Below are positions 9,926 to 17,966 of a stretch of 64,000 nt of DNA, piece by piece. Source of the stretch: Kriegella aquimaris (GTDB lineage Bacteria > Bacteroidota > Bacteroidia > Flavobacteriales > Flavobacteriaceae). Numbering within the stretch: the first letter of the stretch is position 1; each line of letters starts with the position of its first letter. The DNA lies in contig NZ_FNGV01000017.1 of assembly GCF_900103215.1 (NCBI RefSeq), forward strand, positions 48,184 to 112,183. The letters are read 5' to 3'. The notes under the pieces are model-generated. The model did not search any database and was not told the DNA's origin. It worked only from the letters and a program-made list of their open reading frames with translations. The position numbers and the translations under genes are program-made.

Positions 9926-10285
9926 ATGAAAAAGTTTTTAGTGCTTGCCTTTATTAGTTGTATCGTAGTTGTCGGTTGTACCGATTATGATGACAATCTT
10001 TCCGGAACCCAAATAAGGGTGCGCAATAACAGCGCTATCGACTTAAGTGAAATTTTTATTGATGAGATAGAATACGGCGAGGTAGCTCAAAAAGAGGCAA
10101 CTCCCTATCAAAAGTATGATAGTAGCGATTTACCTGAATTTCTCCGTGTGAAAGCCGATTCTTTAGAGTTTGAAGAAGCCGTCGGTAATTTTGAGATCGA
10201 TTCGGTAATGCTACGGTTATATACCTTTCAAATAGATACCGTTTCGAGTGAAGCGGGACTGAAATTCCGCATTTTAGAGGATTAA
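9926..10285 (+). CDS. small lipoprotein of unknown function
   Basis: A 119-residue protein starting MKKFLVLAF and carrying a lipobox VVGC, so it should be an exported lipoprotein. An earlier in-frame ATG (9902) would add eight residues ahead of the signal peptide and was rejected because the second start gives a normal lipoprotein signal. The mature part is acidic and short, with no recognised domain. It is 57 bp after yaaA and convergent with the THX gene, whose stop is only 4 bp away. Confidence 0.7.
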   Translation: MKKFLVLAFISCIVVVGCTDYDDNLSGTQIRVRNNSAIDLSEIFIDEIEYGEVAQKEATPYQKYDSSDLPEFLRVKADSLEFEEAVGNFEIDSVMLRLYTFQIDTVSSEAGLKFRILED

Positions 10286-10289
10286 TTCT

Positions 10290-10418
10290 CTATTTCTTCT
10301 TTGCAATACTTATTTTTTCCTCGACAGTTGGTCTTTTCTTAATTTTTCCCGGTCTTCTGGCACCATACGACTTATTCGCTATTTTACCCCTTCTCGATTT
10401 TTTATCTCCTTTTCCCAA
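10290..10418 (-). CDS. 30S ribosomal protein THX, TTG start
   Basis: A 42-codon gene too short for most gene finders. It encodes a strongly basic protein that begins (M)GKGDKKSRRGKIANKS and continues YGARRPGKIKKRP, the THX (bTHX) family signature of Bacteroidetes and Thermus small-subunit proteins. An in-frame stop lies 12 nt upstream of the TTG and no ATG or GTG fits, so TTG is the only usable start. The gene ends 4 bp from the convergent lipoprotein gene, leaving little room for a shared terminator. Identity rests on the protein sequence only. Confidence 0.85.
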   Translation of the reverse strand: MGKGDKKSRRGKIANKSYGARRPGKIKKRPTVEEKISIAKKK

Positions 10419-10554
10419 TGTGAAATTGCTTTATTAGTTATTCAAAATGTAGCAATTTTTATTGTAATAATCAAATTAGCGGCTTCAATATTTTTGTACC
10501 GTTATTTTTCTGCTGTATTGTAACAAATTCTCTCAACTTTATAAAGTTCTCGTA

Positions 10555-10585
10555 TTGTTATACTTGGTCAAAAACAGTAGTTTTG
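10555..10585 (+). promoter_or_regulatory. promoter of pyruvate carboxylase gene
   Basis: TTG at 10555-10557 and TAGTTTTG at 10578-10585, 20 bp apart, match the Bacteroidetes primary sigma consensus. Transcription would start near 10590, giving a leader of about 50 nt. Confidence 0.55.
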
Positions 10586-10641
10586 TGACATTGCACACTG
10601 GCCTGTTATCGGCGCGGTAGTTCATTAATTAGAAGAACTTT

Positions 10642-13600
10642 ATGGAAATTAAAAAGGTTTTAGTAGCGAATAGGGGAGAAATTGCCATTCGTATCTTTAG
10701 GGCATGTGTCGAAATAGGTATAAAAACGGTGGGTGTCTACACCTATGAAGATCGCTATTCATTGCATCGCTACAAGGCCGACGAATCATATCAGATTGGT
10801 GAAGATACTGAGCCATTGCGTCCGTATTTGGATATGGACACTATCATTAAAGTGGCCAAAGACAATGATGTTGATGCGATTCATCCCGGTTACGGGTTTC
10901 TTTCCGAAAATGCAACTTTTGCCCAAAAATGCGCTGATAACGGCATAATTTTTATCGGCCCGAAGGTTTCCGTATTAAAAGCACTAGGGGATAAGATTAC
11001 GGCTAAGCAAGTAGCGGTTGCCAATAAGGTACCGATTATTCTCAGTAGCGATAAAGACCTTGACACTATTGATATCGCCTTGTCCGAAGCCGAAAAAATC
11101 GGTTATCCTATAATGTTAAAGGCTGCTTCAGGCGGTGGAGGTCGTGGGATGCGGGTAATTCGTACCAAAGACGAATTGCGAAAATCTTTTCCTGAGGCAC
11201 GTCGTGAATCATTGAATGCGTTTGGCGACGATACGGTATTCCTTGAAAAATTCGTTGAGAACCCTAAACATATCGAAATACAGATTGTTGCCGATAACCA
11301 TGGCAACATTGTTCACTTATATGAACGCGATTGCTCGGTACAACGACGCTATCAAAAGGTAATTGAGTTTGCGCCATCGGTAGGGCTTCCGCAAGAGACA
11401 AAAGACAGTCTGTATAAGTACGCTATTGATATCTGTAAGGCCGTTAATTATAATAACATAGGTACGGTAGAGTTTTTGGTCGATGATGACGGCAGTATCT
11501 ATTTTATCGAGGTTAACCCTCGAATTCAGGTAGAGCATACTGTTACCGAGATGATTACCAATATCGATTTGGTAAAAGCACAGATTTTTATTGCCGGGGG
11601 ATATAAGCTATCCGATCAACAAATAAAAATACAAGATCAAGATGCGATTCATGTTACGGGTTATGCCCTGCAATGCCGAATCACTACGGAAGATCCGGGG
11701 AACGATTTTAAACCAGATTACGGGGTAGTTACGACCTATAGAAGTGCTTCGGGTCTGGGAATTAGATTAGATGCCGGTAGTATCTATCAAGGGGTAAGTA
11801 TTTCGCCATTTTTTGATTCGATGCTGGTAAAGGTTTCGGCAATCAGTCGAACTTTGGACGGGTCTTGCCGGAAAATGCGCCGGGCTTTGGCGGAGTTCCG
11901 CATACGGGGTGTGAACACCAATATGGCCTTTTTAGATAATATCTTGAAGCATCCGACCTTTAGGGAAGGAAAAGTAACGGTGAACTTTATAAAGAACGAA
12001 CCAGATCTTTTCAAAATTACCGAGCCACGCAACCGTGCCAATAAATTAGTGCAATATTTGGGGGAGACCATTGTAAATGGAAATCCCGATGTAAAGAAAT
12101 ACGACCGGAACCACGTTTTTTCAAAACCTTTAGTCCCTACTTTTCCGAAGACGGAAGAGTATCCAAAAGGAACTAAAGATTTGCTTACTGAACTAGGTCC
12201 GGAAGGATTTTCGCAGTGGCTTAAAAATGAGAACAAAATACAATATACCGATACTACGATGCGCGATGCGCACCAAAGCCTTTTGGCAACACGAATGCGT
12301 ACGGCCGATATGATGAAGGTGGCGGAAGGCTATGCCAAGAACCATCCTGAAATTTTCAGTATGGAGGTCTGGGGCGGCGCTACCTTTGATGTTTGTCTAC
12401 GGTTTTTACAGGAAAACCCTTGGGAGCGTTTGGCATTGCTACGCAGGGCTATGCCCAATGTACTGTTGCAAATGTTGATTCGTGGTTCAAATGGGGTAGG
12501 GTATACCGCGTATCCTGATAATCTTATCGAAAAATTTGTGGAACAGGCCTGGGAAACCGGGGTCGATGTTTTTCGAATATTCGATTCATTGAATTGGATG
12601 GAATCCATAGCGCCATGTATCGAATATGTACGTACAAAAACAGGTGGCTTGGCCGAAGGTTCCATATGTTACACGGGAGATATCTTAGATGCCTCGAAAA
12701 CCAAATACAATCTCAAGTACTACCTGCAACTTGCCAAGGATATCGAGAATGCCGGAGCCCATATTTTAGGGGTAAAGGATATGGCCGGGCTTTTGAAGCC
12801 CAATGCAGCTTATGAGTTGATTACAGCACTGAAATCGGAAATCAACATTCCTATTCATTTGCATACCCACGATACATCTTCAATTCAATCTGCTACGTAT
12901 TTAAAAGCGGTAGAGGCGGGTGTCGATGTCATCGATGTCGCTTTGGGAGGCCTGTCTGGGCTCACTTCGCAGCCCAACTTTAATTCCGTAGTAGAAATGT
13001 TGCGGTTTCATGAAAGAGAAAATCCGATCAATACCCAAAAGCTAGCCGAATATTCAAACTATTGGGAAACGGTTCGTAACTACTATTATACTTTCGAGTC
13101 CGGACTCAAATCGGGTACTGGCGAAGTGTATAATCATGAAATACCGGGTGGCCAATATTCCAATTTGAAGGGTCAGGCCATTGCCTTGGGCTTGGAGGAT
13201 AAATTCCCTGAGGTAACCAAAATGTACGGTGAGGTAAATAAGTTGTTCGGTGATATTGTAAAAGTGACCCCGAGTTCAAAGGTCGTCGGTGACATGGCGC
13301 AATATATGATCAGCAACAATCTCAGTGTAAAGGATGTTGAGGAGAAAGGTGACGATATTTCTTTTCCAGAATCTGTCAAGAGCTTTTTTAGAGGTGATTT
13401 AGGGCAACCTGTTGGAGGTTTTCCAAAGAAATTGCAGAAGATTATTCTTAAAGATGAAAAACCATATACCAGCAGGCCAAATGCCCAAATGGAACCCATC
13501 GATTTCGATAAGGAATTCAAGGCATTTAAACGAAAGTTCAATAAAGGTATGGGCCGAGAACTAGAGATGACCGACTTTTTGTCTTATAAACTCTATCCGA

Positions 13601-14094
13601 AAGTGTTTACCGATGCCTACAACAATCATGTGAAGTATGGCAATGTGATGAACATACCGACTAAAAATTTCTTCTATGGTATGGAAATAGGAGAGGAAAT
13701 TATGGTAGAATTAGATCGGGGCAAGAATGTTTTGATTTCATTAATGCTGAGGGGTGAGCCCGATGAGGCTGGCAACGTTAGCATCTTTTTCAAGGTGAAT
13801 GGGCAGTTGCGTAATGTAATCGTAAAAGACACTGCGGTTAAGGTGGACAAAGTAGAAAATGTCAAGGCCGATGCGTCGGATCCAAAACAGATTGGTGCGC
13901 CCTTACAAGGCTTGCTATCCAACGTATTGGTGAAAAAAGGAGAAGAGGTAAAGCGAAATCAACCATTATTCGTCATCGAGGCCATGAAAATGGAGACTTC
14001 GGTAACGGCAACGGAAGAAGGTGTGGTCGACAGAATTCAATTAAATGGTGGATCGTTGGTCAATAGCGACGATTTGGTGTTGGTGCTCAAATAA
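10642..14094 (+). CDS. pyc: pyruvate carboxylase
   Basis: A full-length, single-chain pyruvate carboxylase (1150 residues) that makes oxaloacetate from pyruvate, bicarbonate and ATP. The order is biotin carboxylase (about 1-450, with the GGGGRGMR ATP loop and FIEVNPRIQVEHTVTE), carboxyltransferase (from about 530, TTMRDAHQSLLATRMRT), the PYC/OADA tetramerisation region and a C-terminal biotinyl domain with biotinyl lysine K1116 in EAMKME. It is anaplerotic and lies 1.2 kb upstream of ppc, which makes the same product. Confidence 0.97.
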   Translation: MEIKKVLVANRGEIAIRIFRACVEIGIKTVGVYTYEDRYSLHRYKADESYQIGEDTEPLRPYLDMDTIIKVAKDNDVDAIHPGYGFLSENATFAQKCADNGIIFIGPKVSVLKALGDKITAKQVAVANKVPIILSSDKDLDTIDIALSEAEKIGYPIMLKAASGGGGRGMRVIRTKDELRKSFPEARRESLNAFGDDTVFLEKFVENPKHIEIQIVADNHGNIVHLYERDCSVQRRYQKVIEFAPSVGLPQETKDSLYKYAIDICKAVNYNNIGTVEFLVDDDGSIYFIEVNPRIQVEHTVTEMITNIDLVKAQIFIAGGYKLSDQQIKIQDQDAIHVTGYALQCRITTEDPGNDFKPDYGVVTTYRSASGLGIRLDAGSIYQGVSISPFFDSMLVKVSAISRTLDGSCRKMRRALAEFRIRGVNTNMAFLDNILKHPTFREGKVTVNFIKNEPDLFKITEPRNRANKLVQYLGETIVNGNPDVKKYDRNHVFSKPLVPTFPKTEEYPKGTKDLLTELGPEGFSQWLKNENKIQYTDTTMRDAHQSLLATRMRTADMMKVAEGYAKNHPEIFSMEVWGGATFDVCLRFLQENPWERLALLRRAMPNVLLQMLIRGSNGVGYTAYPDNLIEKFVEQAWETGVDVFRIFDSLNWMESIAPCIEYVRTKTGGLAEGSICYTGDILDASKTKYNLKYYLQLAKDIENAGAHILGVKDMAGLLKPNAAYELITALKSEINIPIHLHTHDTSSIQSATYLKAVEAGVDVIDVALGGLSGLTSQPNFNSVVEMLRFHERENPINTQKLAEYSNYWETVRNYYYTFESGLKSGTGEVYNHEIPGGQYSNLKGQAIALGLEDKFPEVTKMYGEVNKLFGDIVKVTPSSKVVGDMAQYMISNNLSVKDVEEKGDDISFPESVKSFFRGDLGQPVGGFPKKLQKIILKDEKPYTSRPNAQMEPIDFDKEFKAFKRKFNKGMGRELEMTDFLSYKLYPKVFTDAYNNHVKYGNVMNIPTKNFFYGMEIGEEIMVELDRGKNVLISLMLRGEPDEAGNVSIFFKVNGQLRNVIVKDTAVKVDKVENVKADASDPKQIGAPLQGLLSNVLVKKGEEVKRNQPLFVIEAMKMETSVTATEEGVVDRIQLNGGSLVNSDDLVLVLK

Positions 14095-14227
14095 TACAGA
14101 ATTCTTTTTTTGTTTGTGTGACAAACCATCGAAAGGTTAAATGAATGCTGTGCTTTTTGAAATAAGGGTCGGGGCTGAGTCGCAGGTAAAATTGCAATAA
14201 TTGGCGCTTTAATTCGTAACGAAAAAA

Positions 14228-14914
14228 ATGTTTTTACATACCCATCCGTATGCCCCTTTCCTTTTTGAATCTGCCACGAAGCTGATTGTAGGCACCTTGC
14301 CCCCGCCACGTTTTACTACAGGAGACTTAAAAGACGGTGATGTTGATTTTTGTTACGGAAGCCGCGATGGTCAGTTATGGCCTATTTTGGATAAAATTTT
14401 TGATTTAAATTTAAAGTATGAGGCTTCAGACTTTGCTGTAGCGCAGCGAAAGGCATTCTTAATGCAGCGTAAAATCGGTATTTGTGATATTGTTTCCAGT
14501 GCGCAAAGGGATAAAATAGATGCTTCCGATTTGGGAATGCAAAATATCAAATTGCGCAATATATTGGGTTTTCTACAAGATTACCCCAATGTCGATACAC
14601 TTTTGTTTACAGGTGGGAATAGTAAAAATGGTCCAGAATATTTCTTTAGGAAACATTTAAAAGAATCTGGATTAAGGCTTGAGGTTGTTTCAGATGTAGT
14701 TCCGCGAATTCATGAGTTTATGCTTCCTTCAGGTAATGATGAGATATCAAAGATAAAACCTGCCCGAATAGTCAAAACCGTTTCCCTGACCGCTCCATCG
14801 GGGGCGGCCAATAGGGCAGTAGGTAGTCTAGAAATGTATAAACAAATGAAAATCAAGAATCCTGAGTTTAATACTTTAGATTTCAGAGTCTTACAGTATC
14901 AAGATTTCTTTTAG
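14228..14914 (+). CDS. uracil-DNA glycosylase superfamily protein
   Basis: A 228-residue protein that resembles the uracil-DNA glycosylase fold. It has an N-terminal LIVGTLPPPR in place of the GLNPG/GxxP water-activating loop, then YGSRDGQLWPIL, comparable to the YxxPRNxFWPxL segment of hypoxanthine/deoxyinosine glycosylases, and a C-terminal SGAANRAVG loop resembling the leucine-loop motif PSxxxxN. It may be a base-excision repair enzyme with unknown substrate. The assignment is by motif resemblance only. It stands alone between pyc and ppc. Confidence 0.65.
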   Translation: MFLHTHPYAPFLFESATKLIVGTLPPPRFTTGDLKDGDVDFCYGSRDGQLWPILDKIFDLNLKYEASDFAVAQRKAFLMQRKIGICDIVSSAQRDKIDASDLGMQNIKLRNILGFLQDYPNVDTLLFTGGNSKNGPEYFFRKHLKESGLRLEVVSDVVPRIHEFMLPSGNDEISKIKPARIVKTVSLTAPSGAANRAVGSLEMYKQMKIKNPEFNTLDFRVLQYQDFF

Positions 14915-15010
14915 TACGTTTCAAAAGAACAACAAACTCTCTTTTGAATTAAGCGAAAGCCCATAAATTAGTTTAGTTCAATTGATTTATTGTGAAAAAC
15001 AGGCCAAACT

Positions 15011-15041
15011 AAAAAGAGCCTTATCTTTTATGATAAGGCTC
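15011..15041 (-). terminator. terminator acting on the minus strand
   Basis: A perfect 10-bp stem (15016-15025 with 15032-15041, 6-nt loop). Read on the minus strand it is followed by TTTTT, a good intrinsic terminator. On the plus strand there is no T run. No minus-strand gene is known to its right, so it may end an unannotated antisense transcript; it may also help end the plus-strand gene before it. Confidence 0.6.
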
Positions 15042-15146
15042 CTTCACGAGAACACTATATGAAAATGAAAAAATTACTTCGTTTTATTTAACAAGTTAAA
15101 AGTATAATTTCAATAGAGTAAATTGAAATTTTTGTTGTGTATCGTG

Positions 15147-15176
15147 TTGTTTTTGTCATGTAGCAAGATAAATTTG
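15147..15176 (+). promoter_or_regulatory. promoter of ppc
   Basis: TTG at 15147-15149 and TAAATTTG at 15169-15176 with a 19-bp spacer fit the Bacteroidetes consensus. Transcription would begin near 15182, leaving a leader of about 110 nt before the ATG at 15295. Confidence 0.55.
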
Positions 15177-15294
15177 TTATTTGCGTTAAAAATCTTCGAG
15201 CAACAGGGTATTTATACCGATATTTAAACATTCAATCGAAGGTTAGTTGATGTACGTTCGAACGTATGTTTTTCAATCCGTCTTATAATATTAT

Positions 15295-17841
15295 ATGCAG
15301 CAGTTAGAAAGATTAAGCGAGTTTAAGAAATCGGTTAACAATAAGTTCAATGTTTACAACAGTTTGTTTTTAAATCTTCCGTATCGGAATATCGAAAATG
15401 TCGGAATGTTGATTCCCTTGCTGTTGGACCAATGCAAACAGGGGTTTCGTTCGGGTCAGAATCCGCAAGAGATTTTGGAAGCTTTTTTTCAGAATTATGC
15501 CAATATCGAATCTGAGGAAGAACGTATCGATTTCATGTTTCGAATAATTCAGTATGTCGAGCGCCAAGTAGTATTGTACGATAGTGTCGAAGATGCTGCT
15601 TTTCCCAAATTGCAACAACATAGAAGGTCGTTATCGATAAAAGATTATTTTGAATTGGTAGACAAGAATAAAAGTTGGGACAAGGTTTCTAAAAAACTTT
15701 CTACTTTCAGCGCACGTATCGTACTTACTGCCCATCCCACTCAATTCTATACCCCTGCTGTTTTAGATATCATATCCGATTTGAGATCGCTTATTCTTGA
15801 AGACCGAATTGATGATATCGATATCACACTTCAGCAATTGGGGCTGACTTCGCTAATCAATGCTAAAAAGCCGACACCTTTAGATGAGGCCAAAAATATC
15901 ATTTATATTTTACGCCATGTATATTATGATGCGGTCGGCGATCTGTATGCCTATATCAAGGAAAATATTCACAAGGAAAATTTTGAAAATTACAATATCG
16001 TCAAACTTGGTTTTTGGCCTGGGGGTGATCGTGATGGTAACCCGTTCGTGACTGCTGACATTACTAAAGATGTGGCCGATGAACTCCGCGTAAACTTGAT
16101 GAAATGTTACTACAATGACCTAAAACAGCTTCAGAGAAAACTAACATTTAAAGATGTTCAAGAACCGCTTAAAAAGCTGCGTGGGAATTTGTATACGGCA
16201 ATGTTCGACACTAAGAAAACGGTCACTTTTAATTCCATTATTGAACCGCTTTTAGAGATTAGAACCCTACTTATGGAAAAATATCATAGCCTGTATCTAA
16301 AAGAGTTGGATTATTTTATCGACAAGGTGAAAATATTTAAAACGCATTTCGCCACTTTAGATATAAGACAAGATAATAGTATGCACAAAAAGGTGGTCGA
16401 AGCTGTCTTAAAGAAGAATGACTACATAACCGAGGCTATAGAAGAGCTTTCTGAAAAGGAATTGATGGATATTCTTATTCATAAAAATATCGAATTGGAT
16501 CCCAAGGATTATGAAGAAGATATTGTAAAAGATACGATAAAGAACATTTCGCAACTTAAGCGTATTCAAGAAACCAATGGTGAAGAAGGCTGCAACCGTT
16601 ATATCATTAGCAATTCTGAAGATATCTTTGCCATACTTTTTGTTTATGGACTATTTAGATGGTGTGGTTGGGCCGGTAAAGAAATTTCTTTTGACATCGT
16701 TCCACTTTTTGAAACAATGAAGGGTATGGAAGCGGCAGAAGAGACCATGCAGACCCTGTTTGATTTACCGGAATATAGGCAACATCTTGAAAGCCGGAAT
16801 AATAACCAGACCATTATGCTCGGCTTTTCTGACGGTACCAAAGATGGTGGCTATCTCAAAGCCAATTGGTCTATTCTTAAAACTAAGGAAACCTTATCGA
16901 AAGTTAGTGACAAAAATGGTATCAAGGCGATTTTCTTCGATGGCCGTGGTGGTCCACCGGCTCGTGGTGGTGGAAAAACACATCGTTTTTACGCGGCACA
17001 GACCAAGAATATTTCCAATAATGAGATACAACTAACGATACAGGGGCAGACTATTACCAGTACCTACGGTACGAAAGAGCAATTCATTCACAACAGTGAG
17101 CAATTATTGACGGCTGGACTTTCGAATAATCTCTTTGGGAAGGAGAACGTTATCTCCAAACAAGATCGCAAACTTATCGAAGAACTTTCCGATTTAAGTT
17201 TTGAGAAATACGATGCGCTGAAAAATCATGAAAAGTTTATTTCCTATCTCGAAAACAGGAGCACCCTGAAATATTACCAAAAAGCGAATATCGGTAGTCG
17301 ACCAGGTAAACGTGGAAATAAAAAGAAATTGGAACTTACCGACCTTAGGGCCATATCTTTTGTAGGCTCATGGAGCCAGTTAAAACAAAACGTTCCCGGA
17401 TACTTCGGTATTGGTACGGCTATAAAAACATTTAAGGATGCGGGCAGAATTCGTGAACTTAAAAAACTGTACAAAGAGGTGCCCTTTTTCAAGGCTTTGA
17501 TGCTCAATAGTATGATGTCATTATCAAAATGCTATTTTGAATTGACAAGTTATATGCAACAGGATAAGGAATACGGTGCGTTCTGGAACATTCTACATGA
17601 AGAATATATGCTTTCAAAAGAGATGTTGCTTTTAATTTCCGGAAGCAAAGTATTAATGGAAAATGAAGCTGTTTCTCGAGAATCCATTAAAATTCGTGAA
17701 AGTATCGTACTCCCGTTATTGGCAATACAACAATATGCCTTACAGAAAATAGGGCAGAAGACTACTTATAAAAAAGAATACGAAAAAATCGTTACCAGGT
17801 CGTTGTACGGCAATATTAACGCAAGTAGAAATTCAGCTTAG
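15295..17841 (+). CDS. ppc: phosphoenolpyruvate carboxylase
   Basis: PEP carboxylase of 848 residues, making oxaloacetate from PEP and bicarbonate. Catalytic His lies in LTAHPTQ (H147). The FWPGGDRDGNPFV motif and the flexible loop GRGGPPARGGG (near 553) are present, as is the C-terminal GSRPGKRG segment. It is somewhat shorter than the 880-930 residue enzyme of enterobacteria but normal for Bacteroidetes. It has its own promoter and a strong terminator, so it is monocistronic. With pyc it provides a second anaplerotic route. Confidence 0.96.
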   Translation: MQQLERLSEFKKSVNNKFNVYNSLFLNLPYRNIENVGMLIPLLLDQCKQGFRSGQNPQEILEAFFQNYANIESEEERIDFMFRIIQYVERQVVLYDSVEDAAFPKLQQHRRSLSIKDYFELVDKNKSWDKVSKKLSTFSARIVLTAHPTQFYTPAVLDIISDLRSLILEDRIDDIDITLQQLGLTSLINAKKPTPLDEAKNIIYILRHVYYDAVGDLYAYIKENIHKENFENYNIVKLGFWPGGDRDGNPFVTADITKDVADELRVNLMKCYYNDLKQLQRKLTFKDVQEPLKKLRGNLYTAMFDTKKTVTFNSIIEPLLEIRTLLMEKYHSLYLKELDYFIDKVKIFKTHFATLDIRQDNSMHKKVVEAVLKKNDYITEAIEELSEKELMDILIHKNIELDPKDYEEDIVKDTIKNISQLKRIQETNGEEGCNRYIISNSEDIFAILFVYGLFRWCGWAGKEISFDIVPLFETMKGMEAAEETMQTLFDLPEYRQHLESRNNNQTIMLGFSDGTKDGGYLKANWSILKTKETLSKVSDKNGIKAIFFDGRGGPPARGGGKTHRFYAAQTKNISNNEIQLTIQGQTITSTYGTKEQFIHNSEQLLTAGLSNNLFGKENVISKQDRKLIEELSDLSFEKYDALKNHEKFISYLENRSTLKYYQKANIGSRPGKRGNKKKLELTDLRAISFVGSWSQLKQNVPGYFGIGTAIKTFKDAGRIRELKKLYKEVPFFKALMLNSMMSLSKCYFELTSYMQQDKEYGAFWNILHEEYMLSKEMLLLISGSKVLMENEAVSRESIKIRESIVLPLLAIQQYALQKIGQKTTYKKEYEKIVTRSLYGNINASRNSA

Positions 17842-17870
17842 CAAAAAGGCTAAACCTTTTACTATTTCGG

Positions 17871-17923
17871 TCAACGATTATTAATACCAAAGAATGGGTT
17901 TAATAATCGTTGATCTTTTTTTT
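17871..17923 (+). terminator. ppc terminator
   Basis: A 14-bp perfect stem (17871-17884 with 17900-17913) followed by eight T residues (17916-17923). It ends the ppc transcript ahead of the convergent gene at 17967. Confidence 0.88.
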
Positions 17924-17966
17924 ATAAACGATAGCGAAGTAATGCATTCGATATTTTTATCTATCC

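Larger units (their letters stand above)
14915..15294. other. 380-bp intergenic region before ppc
   Basis: It holds the minus-strand terminator (15011-15041) and the ppc promoter (15147-15176). A 23-codon minus-strand reading frame (ATG near 15160) lies between them, but there is no support that it is translated. Confidence 0.5.

Noticed and set aside
15090..15165. 23-codon minus-strand ORF between the terminator and the ppc promoter
   Set aside because: Thr/Ile-rich, without start signals; kept only as part of the possible antisense transcript.
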